64,000 nucleotides of DNA, from contig DAHUXD010000051.1 of NCBI GenBank assembly GCA_027307335.1, forward strand, positions 1 to 64,000. Reading direction: 5' to 3'. This DNA comes from Acidobacteriota bacterium. GTDB taxonomy: Bacteria; Acidobacteriota; Thermoanaerobaculia; UBA5066; Gp7-AA6. A model generated the notes under the pieces. That model had not been told where the DNA came from. It was given only the letters and a program-made list of their open reading frames with translations, and ran no database searches. The position numbers were made by a program, and so were the translations under genes. The number at the start of each line of letters is the position of its first letter. The stretch's first letter is position 1. Below, in pieces: positions 41,733 through 51,404 of the stretch.

Positions 41733-42931
41733 CTCCGCCTCCCGCCGCCGCCACCACCCCTGGAGCCTCCGCCGCCTCCTCGCGAGCTCATGCTCGAGGA
41801 GCCGCGGGAGCTGCTCGACCGGGCGCTGCTGCCGCTGTAGCCGCCGGACCCGCCGCCGAAGGCGCCGCCGCCTCCGCCGCTTCGGCCGCTCGCGCTGGCG
41901 CCGCCGCTGCTGCGGGTGCTGGCGCTGGCCCCGGCGCCGCCGCCGCGGCTTCCGGCTCCGGCGGACCGGCTGCTGGCGCTGGCCGTGCCGCCCCGTGAGC
42001 CGCCCTGCGCCCGACCTTCGCCGCGTGCGGATCCTCCGTACTTGTTCGCCGTCGACTTGTTCGAGTAGGGAGCGCCACCGCGATGCTGGGAGTTGTGCTG
42101 CCAGTTGCCGCTCCCGCCCTGGCCGCGGTTGACGTTCGTGTTCCGGTTGAAATTGTTGTTGTTGTTGATGTTGATGTTGTTCCCCCCTCCGCCCCAGTTG
42201 CACCCGCAACAGGAGCCGCCCCAGATGGCGGCGCCCATCGCCATGCCCACGCCGAAGGAGACCAGCCCGGCGCCCGGGTAGTAGGGCGGGTAGTAGACCG
42301 GCGGGTAGGGGTAGACGGGCGGGGGGTAGACGACCGTCGGGTTGTAGGACGGGACGTAGACGACCTCGGGATTCGTGGGCTGGACGACGATGACCGTCTT
42401 GCTCTCGACGACTTTCGTCTCGACGGTCTGCTGCTCGTTCGACTTCAGCGCCCCTTTCTGCTCGGCCTTCCCCCGCATCCGCTGGACGGCCTCCATGACG
42501 TCGTCCCCCTGGGCGAGGAAGGCATCCCCGAGCTCCGTGGTCCACTGGATGTCGTCGGAGAGCCGCTTGACGACCTCGGGAACCGCCGCCATCGACTGGA
42601 TCGCCGGGTCCCACGGCTGCTTCGCGACCGCGTCGGCGAGCGCCTTGTCCTTCAGGTCCTTGTTCTTCGCGAGCCACTGCTGCAGCTGGATCAGCTCGAG
42701 CGGATACGTCGACGCGGCGAGCGTCTGCGCCAGCAGCGGATCGGGGTAGAGAGCGATCGGAGCGACCAGCGAGTCGAGCTGGTCGGGCGAGAGCTTCTCG
42801 GCCGCCGGCTCGGTCGCGGTCGGCGTCGACGCTGACGCTTCCTGCGCGAGGAGGGCGCTCTCGCCGTGGGCGAGCAGGGCAACGCAGACGAGCGCCACGA
42901 GCCTGCGGAGTCGAGACGAAAGCGTTTCCAT
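41729..42931 (-). CDS. DUF3300 family protein (copy 1), Asn-rich and Ser/Gly-rich C-terminus
   Basis: LSPDQLDSLVAPIALYPDPLLAQTLAASTYPLELIQLQQWL; NNININNNNNFNRNTNVNRG...NWQHNSQHRGGAPYSNKSTANKYGG. Confidence 0.9.
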   Translation of the reverse strand: METLSSRLRRLVALVCVALLAHGESALLAQEASASTPTATEPAAEKLSPDQLDSLVAPIALYPDPLLAQTLAASTYPLELIQLQQWLAKNKDLKDKALADAVAKQPWDPAIQSMAAVPEVVKRLSDDIQWTTELGDAFLAQGDDVMEAVQRMRGKAEQKGALKSNEQQTVETKVVESKTVIVVQPTNPEVVYVPSYNPTVVYPPPVYPYPPVYYPPYYPGAGLVSFGVGMAMGAAIWGGSCCGCNWGGGGNNININNNNNFNRNTNVNRGQGGSGNWQHNSQHRGGAPYSNKSTANKYGGSARGEGRAQGGSRGGTASASSRSAGAGSRGGGAGASASTRSSGGASASGRSGGGGGAFGGGSGGYSGSSARSSSSRGSSSMSSRGGGGGSRGGGGGGRRR

Positions 42932-43060
42932 GGCTCCTCCTTCAAGAGGGCGTCGCGTGCCAAGTCTACGACCCGGGCCGAGCATATACCTCGCTCTTCC
43001 CGCCGCGAGAGGGTCGTTTGCTTCTGTCGCGTCGAAGCGCGCCGTCACGAGGAGCCGCCG

Positions 43061-43702
43061 CTAGAAGCTGACGGCGAGCGAGCTGACGACGGTCGGCGTC
43101 TCCCAGCCGGGATTGAAAACGTACACGTTCAGGGACAGGTTCTTGTACGTGAACCCGACGAAGAGGCCCCGCTGGACGTCGAGGCCGGTGTGGTACGCGC
43201 GCGTCCGCTGCGATACGAGTCCGACGCTGAGCCATTCCCACGGCGACCAGCCGAGCTGTGCCCAGTTGTAGAAGAAGTTGCCGGACGAGTCCGTCGTGTC
43301 GAAGACGTACTCGCCCTCGCTGTAGAGCTCGAAGGCCTTCCAGGCGAGCGTCAGCTCGTAGCCCGGCGCCACTCCGCGGAGGTCTCCGACGACGCCTCCC
43401 GCCAGCAGCGTCGCGTTGAGCTTGAGCTCCTTTCCCGCCTCGAGGTTCCAGCCGATCCAGGCCGAGCCGGACTTCAACGCCTCGTAGTTGTAGCGGGCCT
43501 CGAGGTGGAGCGCACCGCGGTCGGCCGTGACGGTGGGCTGGGCATAGTGCGCGTCCTCGGGAGGAAAGTAGCCGTAGACGCTCGCGTTGAACGCCCAGGA
43601 TTCCTTCCCCGGTGTTGCGGGAGACGACGCCTCCTGGGCGGTCAGCGTCACTGCGCCGCCGAACAGGAGCGTCAGCGCGAGGAAGAGTCCCGAAGCCTTC
43701 AT
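43061..43702 (-). CDS. Hypothetical outer-membrane-like protein
   Basis: Signal peptide; alternating aromatic beta-strand pattern ending SLAVSF. Confidence 0.6.
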   Translation of the reverse strand: MKASGLFLALTLLFGGAVTLTAQEASSPATPGKESWAFNASVYGYFPPEDAHYAQPTVTADRGALHLEARYNYEALKSGSAWIGWNLEAGKELKLNATLLAGGVVGDLRGVAPGYELTLAWKAFELYSEGEYVFDTTDSSGNFFYNWAQLGWSPWEWLSVGLVSQRTRAYHTGLDVQRGLFVGFTYKNLSLNVYVFNPGWETPTVVSSLAVSF

Positions 43703-44376
43703 CCGCCGAGTGCGATCGTCAACCCGACGAGCGCGACGCCGATGCCGACCATGGCGAGGCCGGTCCGCCAGGGACGGAAACCCGAATACTGCGCGAGCTT
43801 GTAGCCGCCGACGAAGAGGAGCGCGATCGCGATCGCGTTCGAAACGCGCAGCGCCCACATCGCGTCCTGCATGAAGAAGAACGGGAGGGTGACCGGAAAC
43901 GTGGAGAGGAACACGAGAAGGAAAACGCCGACCGCGCCCCGAAGGTCGTCCCGATGGAGCGGCGCGCGGGCGGGCGGCTCGGGCATGGTGGCGAGGCGCT
44001 GCCGGAGGCGTTCGTAGTCGGCAGGCTCCAGGGCCGAGGCGAGGGCCGGAGGGAGAGCCTCCTCGATCAGGGCGCGCGCTTCGACCGGGTCGGACGTCTT
44101 CCGAAGCCCCCGGAGCGCCACGATGCCGTGACCGCGCTGACCGAGCGTGTTCATCAGGTAGAAGATCGCGTCGATGATGCCCCAGGCCAGGTTGCAGCCG
44201 AGGGCGCCGATGAGCATGGTCCGGACTCCGTTGCGGCCACTCTCGGCGGCCGAGAGGGATCCCGTGAAGGTCAGGACCATGATGAGGCCGAACAGGATCT
44301 CGGAGAAGCGCTCGGTCGGATCGAGGACCCGCCGACTCTCTTTCCGCGCGGCCGCGGGCGCCGCGGGGGCCGTCAC
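43699..44376 (-). CDS. Integral membrane protein, VIT/CCC1-like
   Basis: GTG at 44376 overlaps next gene's stop; RFSEILFGLIMVLTFTGSLS...FLLVFLSTFPVTLPFFFMQDAMWALRVSNAIAIALLFVGGYKLA. Confidence 0.6.
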   Translation of the reverse strand: MTAPAAPAAARKESRRVLDPTERFSEILFGLIMVLTFTGSLSAAESGRNGVRTMLIGALGCNLAWGIIDAIFYLMNTLGQRGHGIVALRGLRKTSDPVEARALIEEALPPALASALEPADYERLRQRLATMPEPPARAPLHRDDLRGAVGVFLLVFLSTFPVTLPFFFMQDAMWALRVSNAIAIALLFVGGYKLAQYSGFRPWRTGLAMVGIGVALVGLTIALGG

Positions 44377-45353
44377 GGCTGGTCCGAGGGTTCTTCCTCG
44401 TCGTGCGTGACGGTCCAGCCCTCGTCCGGGTTGAACGCCCTCATCGCGGAGGCGATCTTCTCGGTGTCGTCGCCGAGGTCCTTCTGGTACACGACGCCGT
44501 CGTTGTTGACGAGGAACGTCTGCACGCCGGTCACGCCGTACCTCGCCGGCCACGCGACCGCGGCGAAACCGCCGATCATGATTCCGCCGACGACGTAGTC
44601 GCGCGCGCCGAGCCGCGCCGCCGGTCCCTGCGCGGTCAGCGTGCGGAAGTAGTAGCCATCCACCGGGTCGGCCTTGTTCGTGTAGCCCGCGGCGAGGAGC
44701 CTGGCGATCTCGTCGCCGATGGGACCGGCGGGCTTGCCGTCGGGCCCGTACCACGAGAGGCCGTCCTGCTTGCCGGCAGTGCTCACCCACTTCTGGGCGT
44801 ACTGGTGGACGGTGGCGCCGTCGTGGAGCTCCGCGGCGTACTCCTTCTGCGCGACGACGTAGCCGCGCAGCAGGGAGATCGCGTGGAGCTCGTTGCCTCC
44901 GATGCGGCGGGCGAAGATCTCTTCGCGGCCTTCCTTCGCGTCGAAGCGCCACTTCCCGCCCGTCTCGACGATGGGCACCGGCATCGGCCAGTCGTCGTCG
45001 CCGGCGATCATGACGGCCCGCCTGGGGTCGGCGACGTCGAAGGCGACCTTCATCTTCGCGCGCGCCTTCCTCGCGAATCTCGCCAGGTCGTTCTTGTCCT
45101 CGACCGGGTCCCCGGAGGAGACGATGTCCTTTCCGTCGGGACCGAAGATGGCGAGCAGGGAGGAGGTGTCGCCGGCCTCCGCCGCCTTGACAAGGGCCTC
45201 GGCCGCCTGCTGCGGCGTGTCGAAGGCGCGCGGACCGGCGTCCGGCGTCGCGGCGACCGCGCGGAACGCGAGGAGAGAAGCACCGAGTCCGAGGGCGATC
45301 GCGCCGAAGCGGGCGACGAACCCGGCCGCCGTCACATTCTTGCTGTTCATCAT
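44373..45353 (-). CDS. DUF2950 family secreted protein (copy 2)
   Basis: FDTPQQAAEALVKAAEAGDTSSLLAIFGPDGKDIV...GLSWYGPDGKPAGPIGDEIA...DGYYFRTLTAQGPAARLG. Confidence 0.88.
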   Translation of the reverse strand: MMNSKNVTAAGFVARFGAIALGLGASLLAFRAVAATPDAGPRAFDTPQQAAEALVKAAEAGDTSSLLAIFGPDGKDIVSSGDPVEDKNDLARFARKARAKMKVAFDVADPRRAVMIAGDDDWPMPVPIVETGGKWRFDAKEGREEIFARRIGGNELHAISLLRGYVVAQKEYAAELHDGATVHQYAQKWVSTAGKQDGLSWYGPDGKPAGPIGDEIARLLAAGYTNKADPVDGYYFRTLTAQGPAARLGARDYVVGGIMIGGFAAVAWPARYGVTGVQTFLVNNDGVVYQKDLGDDTEKIASAMRAFNPDEGWTVTHDEEEPSDQP

Positions 45354-45364
45354 CGCTCCCGCGG

Positions 45365-46582
45365 CTATCGCCGCCGCCCTCCGCCGCCGCCGCGCATGCC
45401 GCCCATGCTCGAGGCTCCGCGAGAGCTCGTCGACCGCGCCCAGCTGCCGCTCTGGGCGCCGCCGAACGCGCCGCTCGAACGCGAGCTCGTCGAGGCGCTG
45501 CGGTTGCCGACCTGATTGCCGCTTCGGCTGGTGCTGCTCGCACCGGAGCTGCGATTCGTGGCGCTCGCGCCGCCCCGCTGCCCCTGCCGCTGGCTCGCCT
45601 GGGACTGCCGCGCCTGCGCCGAATCCCCGCGCGCCCCGCCGCCGTACTTGCTCGCGGTCGCGCGGTCCTTGTACGGCGCGCCCCCGCGCTGCTGCGCGTT
45701 GTGCTGCCAGTTGCTGTTGCCGCTCCGGTTGACGTTGTTGTTGCGGTTGTAGTGGCTGACGAAATTGTTGTTGTTGTTGATGTTGATCGTGTTGCCGCCA
45801 CCGTGCCAGCCGCAGCCCCAGCCCCACCCGCCGCTGATGCCGATGCCGATCGCGATGCCCACCCCGAAGCCCAGCCACGCGCCGCCGTAGTAGGGCGGGT
45901 AGTAGAGGGGCGGGTACGGGTAGTACATCGGGCCCCAGATGACCGTGGGGCTGTACGCGGGAACGTAGACGACCTCGGTCGAGGCGGGCTGGATCTCGAC
46001 GACCGTCGTCGACTCGACGGTCTTCGTCTCGACCTTCTGCTGCTCGGTCGTCTGGAGCTTGCCTTCGTTCTTGGCCTTCAACCGGAGGGCCTGGACGGCG
46101 TCCATGACCTCGCTTTCCTGCGCGAGGAATGCGTCGCCGAGATCGGTCGTCCACGAGATGTTCTCGGACAGGCGCTTGAGCGCGTCGGGGACTAGGACGA
46201 GGGCCTGGACGCTCGGGTCCCACTTCTGCTGCTCGGCGGCTTTGCCGAGCTCCTCGCCCTTGAGGCTCGAGTTCTGGTTGAGCCACTGCTGGGCGGCGAC
46301 GACGTCGAGGGGATAAGTCGAGGCGACCAGGCACTGCGCGAGGAGCGGATCCGGGTAGAGCGCGATCGGAGCGACCAGCGCCTCGAGCTCGTCCTTCGTG
46401 AGCTTCGCCGATTCCGGGGCTCCGGCCGCGGCCTGCTTGGATGAGGTTGTGGACGCCGGCTGGGCCGGAGGAGGCGTGTCCGACGAGGAGCACCCGATCG
46501 GCGCCGCCAGCAGGGCGCAGAGCACACCCGCGAGCATCGTGCCCCCGGCTCGATGCATCCGGGACGCCATGAATTGAAGCAT
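45365..46582 (-). CDS. DUF3300 family lipoprotein (copy 2)
   Basis: Lipobox APIGCSSS; LTKDELEALVAPIALYPDPLLAQCLVASTYPLDVVAAQQWLN; NTININNNNNFVSHYNRNNNVNRSGNSNWQHNAQQRGGAPYKDRATASKYGG. Confidence 0.9.
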   Translation of the reverse strand: MLQFMASRMHRAGGTMLAGVLCALLAAPIGCSSSDTPPPAQPASTTSSKQAAAGAPESAKLTKDELEALVAPIALYPDPLLAQCLVASTYPLDVVAAQQWLNQNSSLKGEELGKAAEQQKWDPSVQALVLVPDALKRLSENISWTTDLGDAFLAQESEVMDAVQALRLKAKNEGKLQTTEQQKVETKTVESTTVVEIQPASTEVVYVPAYSPTVIWGPMYYPYPPLYYPPYYGGAWLGFGVGIAIGIGISGGWGWGCGWHGGGNTININNNNNFVSHYNRNNNVNRSGNSNWQHNAQQRGGAPYKDRATASKYGGGARGDSAQARQSQASQRQGQRGGASATNRSSGASSTSRSGNQVGNRSASTSSRSSGAFGGAQSGSWARSTSSRGASSMGGMRGGGGGRRR

Positions 46583-46750
46583 GGATCCTCCGAACGCCGT
46601 CAGACTATCTCAACGCCTCGACTCTCCGCACCGTGGCGCCATCGGAACTGATGCTTCCGCATCATGTCCTCGTGGGGGCGGATGCTAGCGTGGAGACCGA
46701 CCTTCGGACCGGCGTAGCACCCCGATCTCGGAAGCGTCCGGGAGGTTGCC

Positions 46751-47779
46751 ATGGAGACACGGAATGCCTTCCTTCGCAGCGGGCGACCGGGGCTCGTGAC
46801 GCGAGGCCCGGATCGCCGCGCGTCGGGCACCACGGATGGCGGCCTCGCGCAAAAATACGAGGACCTGCTCGAACGCTGCCGCGGGCTCGAGCCGGTCGCG
46901 ACGGCGGTGGCGCACCCGTGCGACGAACCGACGCTGGCGGGCATTCTCGAGGCGAGGGCGCGTGGACTGATCGCTCCGATCCTCGTGGGACCGGCGGCGA
47001 AAATCGCGGAGGTTGCCGCGGCCGCCGGCATCGACCTGGACGGAGTTCGGGTCGTCGACGCCCCTCACAGCCACGCAGCGGCCGGGCACGCCGTTGAGAT
47101 GGTCCTGCGCGGTGGGGCCGAGCTCCTGATGAAGGGAAGCCTCCGGACGGAGGAGTTCCTCTCGGCCGTGGTGTCGCGGGAGGGCGGCCTCCGAACGGGG
47201 CGCCGCATCAGCCACGCCTACATGATGGACCTGCCCGCATACCACAAGGTCCTCATCGTGACGGACGCCGCCATCAATATCGCGCCGACGCTCGAGCAGA
47301 AGGTGGACATCTGCCAGAACGCGGTGGACCTCGCGCTCGCGCTCGGCGTCGAGCGGCCCAAGGTCGCGATCCTCGCGGCCGTCGAGACGGTGAGCTCCAA
47401 GATGCCGTCGACCCTCGACGCCGCGGCCCTCTGCAAGATGGCCGACCGGGGTCAGATCCGTGGAGCGCTCCTCGACGGCCCGCTCGCCTTCGACAATGCG
47501 ATCAGCCGCGAGGCCGCCGACATGAAGGGTATCCGGTCGGAGGTCGCCGGCGACCCGGACATCCTGCTCGTCCCGGACCTCGAGACGGGAAACATCCTCG
47601 CCAAGCTCCTGAGCTTCCTGTCCCGGGCGGACGGCGCGGGCCTCGTCCTCGGGGCCCGGGTGCCGATCATCCTGACGAGCCGCGCGGACAGCGTTCGCTC
47701 GCGGATCGCGAGCTGTGCGGTCGCGATGCGGGTGGCCCACGCTCGCCGGCGCCGGACGGAGGCGGGCGTCGAGATATAA
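46751..47779 (+). CDS. Phosphate acetyl/butyryltransferase family protein
   Basis: KYEDLLERCRGLEPVATAVAHPCDEPTLAGILEARARGLIAPILVGP; GGAELLMKGSLRTEEFLSAV; NIAPTLEQKVDICQNAV. Confidence 0.88.
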   Translation: METRNAFLRSGRPGLVTRGPDRRASGTTDGGLAQKYEDLLERCRGLEPVATAVAHPCDEPTLAGILEARARGLIAPILVGPAAKIAEVAAAAGIDLDGVRVVDAPHSHAAAGHAVEMVLRGGAELLMKGSLRTEEFLSAVVSREGGLRTGRRISHAYMMDLPAYHKVLIVTDAAINIAPTLEQKVDICQNAVDLALALGVERPKVAILAAVETVSSKMPSTLDAAALCKMADRGQIRGALLDGPLAFDNAISREAADMKGIRSEVAGDPDILLVPDLETGNILAKLLSFLSRADGAGLVLGARVPIILTSRADSVRSRIASCAVAMRVAHARRRRTEAGVEI

Positions 47780-47848
47780 CTCCTCCCACGTCGCGTAGCG
47801 ACGGATAGGCTCCGCCCACCCGGCGAGGCAGCGTGTGAGGAGGACGAC

Positions 47849-48805
47849 GTGAAGGACTCCGCCCGGAAGCGTGGAAACGAGACGAGCGATCGCCGGGCGC
47901 CGAAGCCGGTCGAGCTCCGCGAACGCGCGCGCCGCCTCGCGCGTCGGTACCGCGTCAAGGATGGCGACGGTTTTCGTCTGGACGACGTCGACCCCGCCGA
48001 CACCGCCTGGCTGAAGGCCGAGGACAAGCCGGCGGCCAAGGAGGCGCTGCAGCACGGCGTCGAGATGCTCGCGGAGCTCCAGGACAAGCTCTACGCGCAG
48101 GACCGGTGGGCGGTGCTCCTGATCTTCCAGGCGATGGACGCGGCCGGCAAGGATGGCGCGATCAAGCACGTCATGTCCGGGGTCAACCCCCAGGGCTGCC
48201 AGGTGGTCTCCTTCAAGGCCCCTTCCTCGGAGGACCTGGACCACGACTTCATGTGGCGGTGCACGAAGCACATGCCCGAGCGGGGGCGCATCGGGATCTT
48301 CAACCGTTCGTACTACGAGGAGGTCCTCGTCGTGCGGGTGCACGATGCGCTCTTGAAGAAACAGAAGCTTCCGGCAGCGCGCTTCACCAAGGACATCTGG
48401 GACGAGCGCTTCCGCGACATCCGCTCGATCGAGCGCTATCTCGACAACAACGGCGTGGTCGTCCGCAAGTTCTTCCTCCATGTCTCCCGCAAGGAGCAGA
48501 AGCGTCGCTTCCTCGAGCGCATCGACAATTCCGAGAAGAACTGGAAGTTCTCGGCGACGGACGCGCAGGAACGCGGGTACTGGAAGGACTACATGCGCGC
48601 CTACGAGGACATGATCCGGAACACGGCGACCAGGCACTCGCCCTGGTACGTGATCCCCGCGGACAACAAGTGGTTCACGCGGATCGCGGTAGCGGCCGCG
48701 GTGATCGACACGCTCGACGGACTCGACCTCCACTATCCCGAGGTCGGCAAGGAGAAGCTCGCCGAGCTCGCGGACACGAAGAAGAAGCTGCTCGCGGAGA
48801 AGTAG
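47849..48805 (+). CDS. ppk2: Polyphosphate kinase 2 family protein
   Basis: FQAMDAAGKDGAIKHVMSGVNPQGCQVVSFKAPSSEDLDHDFMWR; GIFNRSYYEEVLVVRVH; PWYVIPADNKWFTRIAVAAAVID. Confidence 0.93.
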   Translation: MKDSARKRGNETSDRRAPKPVELRERARRLARRYRVKDGDGFRLDDVDPADTAWLKAEDKPAAKEALQHGVEMLAELQDKLYAQDRWAVLLIFQAMDAAGKDGAIKHVMSGVNPQGCQVVSFKAPSSEDLDHDFMWRCTKHMPERGRIGIFNRSYYEEVLVVRVHDALLKKQKLPAARFTKDIWDERFRDIRSIERYLDNNGVVVRKFFLHVSRKEQKRRFLERIDNSEKNWKFSATDAQERGYWKDYMRAYEDMIRNTATRHSPWYVIPADNKWFTRIAVAAAVIDTLDGLDLHYPEVGKEKLAELADTKKKLLAEK

Positions 48806-48812
48806 CGCGCCC

Positions 48813-50489
48813 GTGGCGGAACGAACGTCCGGGAGTCGCCTCCTGCCGAGCTGGCTCGCCGGCTATCACGGCGACTGGCTGCGCCCGGATCTCGTCGCGG
48901 GACTGACCGCGGCGGCCGTCGTCATCCCGAAGGCGATGGCCTACGCGACGATCGCCGGTCTGCCGGTCGAAGTCGGCCTCTACACGGCGTTCGTCCCGAT
49001 GCTCGTCTATGCGTTCCTCGGGACGTCGAGCATCCTCTCGGTCAGCACCACGACGACGCTCGCGATCCTGACGGGCGCCGACATGGCCGGGGTCGTCCAG
49101 GCCGGCGGCGCCGACGCCCTTCCGCGGGCCGCCGCGACGCTGACGCTGCTCGTGGGCGCGATTCTCCTCGCGGCCTCGCTGCTCCGGCTCGGCTTCGTCG
49201 CGAACTTCATCTCGGAGCCTGTCCTCGTCGGCTTCAAGGCCGGCATCGGGATCGTCATCGTGCTCGACCAGGTGCCGAAGCTCCTCGGCTTCCACATCCC
49301 CAAGGGCTCCTTCTTCCAGAAGCTCGGCTCGACCGTGACGCACCTGCCGGAGACGTCGATGGCGACGCTCGTCCTCTCCGCGGCGACGATCGTCGTCCTC
49401 GTCGCGCTCGAGCGCTTCCTCCCGAAGCTGCCGGCGCCCCTCGTCGCGATCGCCGCCGGCATCGCGGGAGCGTCGCTCCTCGGCCTCGAGGGGCGCGGCG
49501 TCGAGCTCGTCGGCCACATCCCGAAGGGGCTTCCGTCCGTGATTCTTCCGGACCCGTCGCTGGCCGGCGGCCTCTGGGCGGGCGCGGTGGGCATCGCGCT
49601 GATGAGCTTCACGGAGACGATTGCCGCGGGCCGCGCGTTCGCCCGCAGCGAGGAGCCGCCGACGAGGGCCAACCGCGAGCTCTTCGCGACCGGGATCGGA
49701 AACGCGGCCGGAGCGCTCTTCGGGTCGATGCCCTCCGGCGGCGGCACCTCGCAGACCGCCGTCAACCGTCTCGCCGGTGCGCGCTCGCAGGTGGCGGAGA
49801 TCGTGACGGCGGCCGTCACGCTCGCCACGATGATCTTCCTCGCGCCGCTGATCGGCCGGATGCCGCAGGCGACGCTCGCGGCCGTCGTCGTCGTCTACTC
49901 GATGGGTCTGATCAAGCCGGCGGAGTTCCGCTCGATCGTCCGGATCCGCCGGACCGAGTTCGTCTGGGCGCTCGCCGCGCTGGCGGGCGTGATCGCGCTC
50001 GGGACATTGAAGGGGATCGTGATCGCGATCATCCTCTCGCTCGGCGCTCTCGCGCACCAGGTCGCCAATCCGCCGGTCTACCGGCTCGGCCGCAAGCCCG
50101 GCACGAACGTCTTCCGTCCCCGGACCAGGGAGCATCCCGAGGACGAGACGTTCCCCGGCCTGCTCATCGTGCGGCTCGAGGGCCGCGTGTTCTTCGCCAA
50201 CGCGGATCGCATCGCCGAGAAGATGCGCGCGCTCGCGGAGGAGGAGGCCCCGCGGGTGGTCGCGATCGACATGAGCGCCGTCTTCGACCTCGAGTACACG
50301 GCGCTGAAGATGCTGATCGAGGCGGAGAAGAGGCAGCGCGACCGGGGCGTCGAGGTGTGGCTCGTGGGCCTCGTGCCGGCGGTCCTCGCGATGGTCCAGC
50401 GCTCTTCGCTCGGCGAGACCCTCGGCCGCGAGCGCCTGCTCTTCAACCTCGAGACGGCGGTCGAGCGTTACCGGGCTCGGGCGAAATAG
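48813..50489 (+). CDS. SulP family anion permease with STAS domain
   Basis: VIPKAMAYATIAGLPVEVGLYTAFVPMLVYAFLGTS; FGSMPSGGGTSQTAVN; C-terminal IDMSAVFDLEYTALKML. Confidence 0.93.
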   Translation: MAERTSGSRLLPSWLAGYHGDWLRPDLVAGLTAAAVVIPKAMAYATIAGLPVEVGLYTAFVPMLVYAFLGTSSILSVSTTTTLAILTGADMAGVVQAGGADALPRAAATLTLLVGAILLAASLLRLGFVANFISEPVLVGFKAGIGIVIVLDQVPKLLGFHIPKGSFFQKLGSTVTHLPETSMATLVLSAATIVVLVALERFLPKLPAPLVAIAAGIAGASLLGLEGRGVELVGHIPKGLPSVILPDPSLAGGLWAGAVGIALMSFTETIAAGRAFARSEEPPTRANRELFATGIGNAAGALFGSMPSGGGTSQTAVNRLAGARSQVAEIVTAAVTLATMIFLAPLIGRMPQATLAAVVVVYSMGLIKPAEFRSIVRIRRTEFVWALAALAGVIALGTLKGIVIAIILSLGALAHQVANPPVYRLGRKPGTNVFRPRTREHPEDETFPGLLIVRLEGRVFFANADRIAEKMRALAEEEAPRVVAIDMSAVFDLEYTALKMLIEAEKRQRDRGVEVWLVGLVPAVLAMVQRSSLGETLGRERLLFNLETAVERYRARAK

Positions 50490-50516
50490 GTCCGCATTCT
50501 GGCCGCGTCGTCGGCC

Positions 50517-50588
50517 GGCGTCTTTCTCTCGCGACCTCGGCCCGGCTGTGCCCGGCCCGAGGTCCCGGCGCGGCGTCTCCCCGCCGCG
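50517..50588. repeat. Dispersed double-hairpin element, copy A (convergent intergenic)
   Basis: gacctcgg...ccgaggtc followed by cgcggcg-tctcccc-gccgcg type hairpin; 33/39 identical to copy B over its 3' half. Confidence 0.6.
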
Positions 50589-50589
50589 C

Positions 50590-51342
50590 TTAGGGCTGCG
50601 GCGTCGGGACGGGCGCCGCCTTTGGCACGTCGCCGGGCGACGCCTGCACCGCGGAGGGAGGAGCCCAGGCGTCGCTGACGCCCGGCTGCCCCTGGTAGAG
50701 CCAGTTGCCCTGAGAGTCCTGCCCGGGCGCCGGCGCTCCCTGGGCCGGGGCCGGCTCCGCTCCGGGGATGACGGTCACGTTGCCGGTGCCCTCCATCGGG
50801 AGGTCGTCGATGCGGGCCGCGCCCTTCTCCTGCTGCTGGGCCTTGAACGCGTCGAGGCCCGTCAGCTTCGTGATCTTCGCGACGTCCGACTGGCGCAGGC
50901 TCATGAGATCGCCGCCGAGCCATTTCTTGAACGTGTAGGTCTTGCCCTTCAGCGCCGGCTCGCCGGCCGCGATGATCCTGCCCGACGGGACGAGGTCGAC
51001 CTGGTAGACGACTTCCGCGTTGAGGTCGTTGGTGCGCGGGTGGATGCCCTTGACCTTGTCCTTCGCGAGCTTCACGGTCGTGCGCTCCGGCCAGACCGTG
51101 AAGAAGTACGCGTTGCCGATCTGGCGCGGCTTGCCGATCGCGAACGCATGGCCCGTCGGGATCAGGTCGATCTGGTAGATCACGAGCGGCGCCTTCGGCG
51201 CGCCGTCGGGCGCGGGGGTCGGGGCGGCGGTGGACGGCCCTCCCTGGAGCGCGGGCGCCGGCTTTACGGGCTGGGCTTGGCGTGCGCCCAGGGGAGCGGC
51301 GGCCAGGACGACCGCGGTGAGCACACCGGTCCAGATTCTCAT
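50590..51342 (-). CDS. Secreted hypothetical protein with an internally duplicated ~47-aa unit
   Basis: Signal peptide; LVIYQIDLIPTGHAFAIGKPRQIGNAYFFTVW... and EVVYQVDLVPSGRIIAAGEPALKGKTYTFKKW... Confidence 0.65.
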   Translation of the reverse strand: MRIWTGVLTAVVLAAAPLGARQAQPVKPAPALQGGPSTAAPTPAPDGAPKAPLVIYQIDLIPTGHAFAIGKPRQIGNAYFFTVWPERTTVKLAKDKVKGIHPRTNDLNAEVVYQVDLVPSGRIIAAGEPALKGKTYTFKKWLGGDLMSLRQSDVAKITKLTGLDAFKAQQQEKGAARIDDLPMEGTGNVTVIPGAEPAPAQGAPAPGQDSQGNWLYQGQPGVSDAWAPPSAVQASPGDVPKAAPVPTPQP

Positions 51343-51404
51343 GGAGAAGTCCTCCTCTGTTCCGAGATTCGCGAGCAGTGTACCCGGCGCGTCGCGAAAA
51401 AGAT

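Noticed and set aside
42152-42181. (GTT)n-rich tract, also at 45763..45793, considered as microsatellite or CRISPR-like
   Set aside because: Both encode the Asn-rich linker of DUF3300 proteins on the minus strand; no spacer structure
47790-47805. cgtcgcgtagcgacg palindrome before ppk2
   Set aside because: Short and expected by chance in GC-rich intergenic DNA
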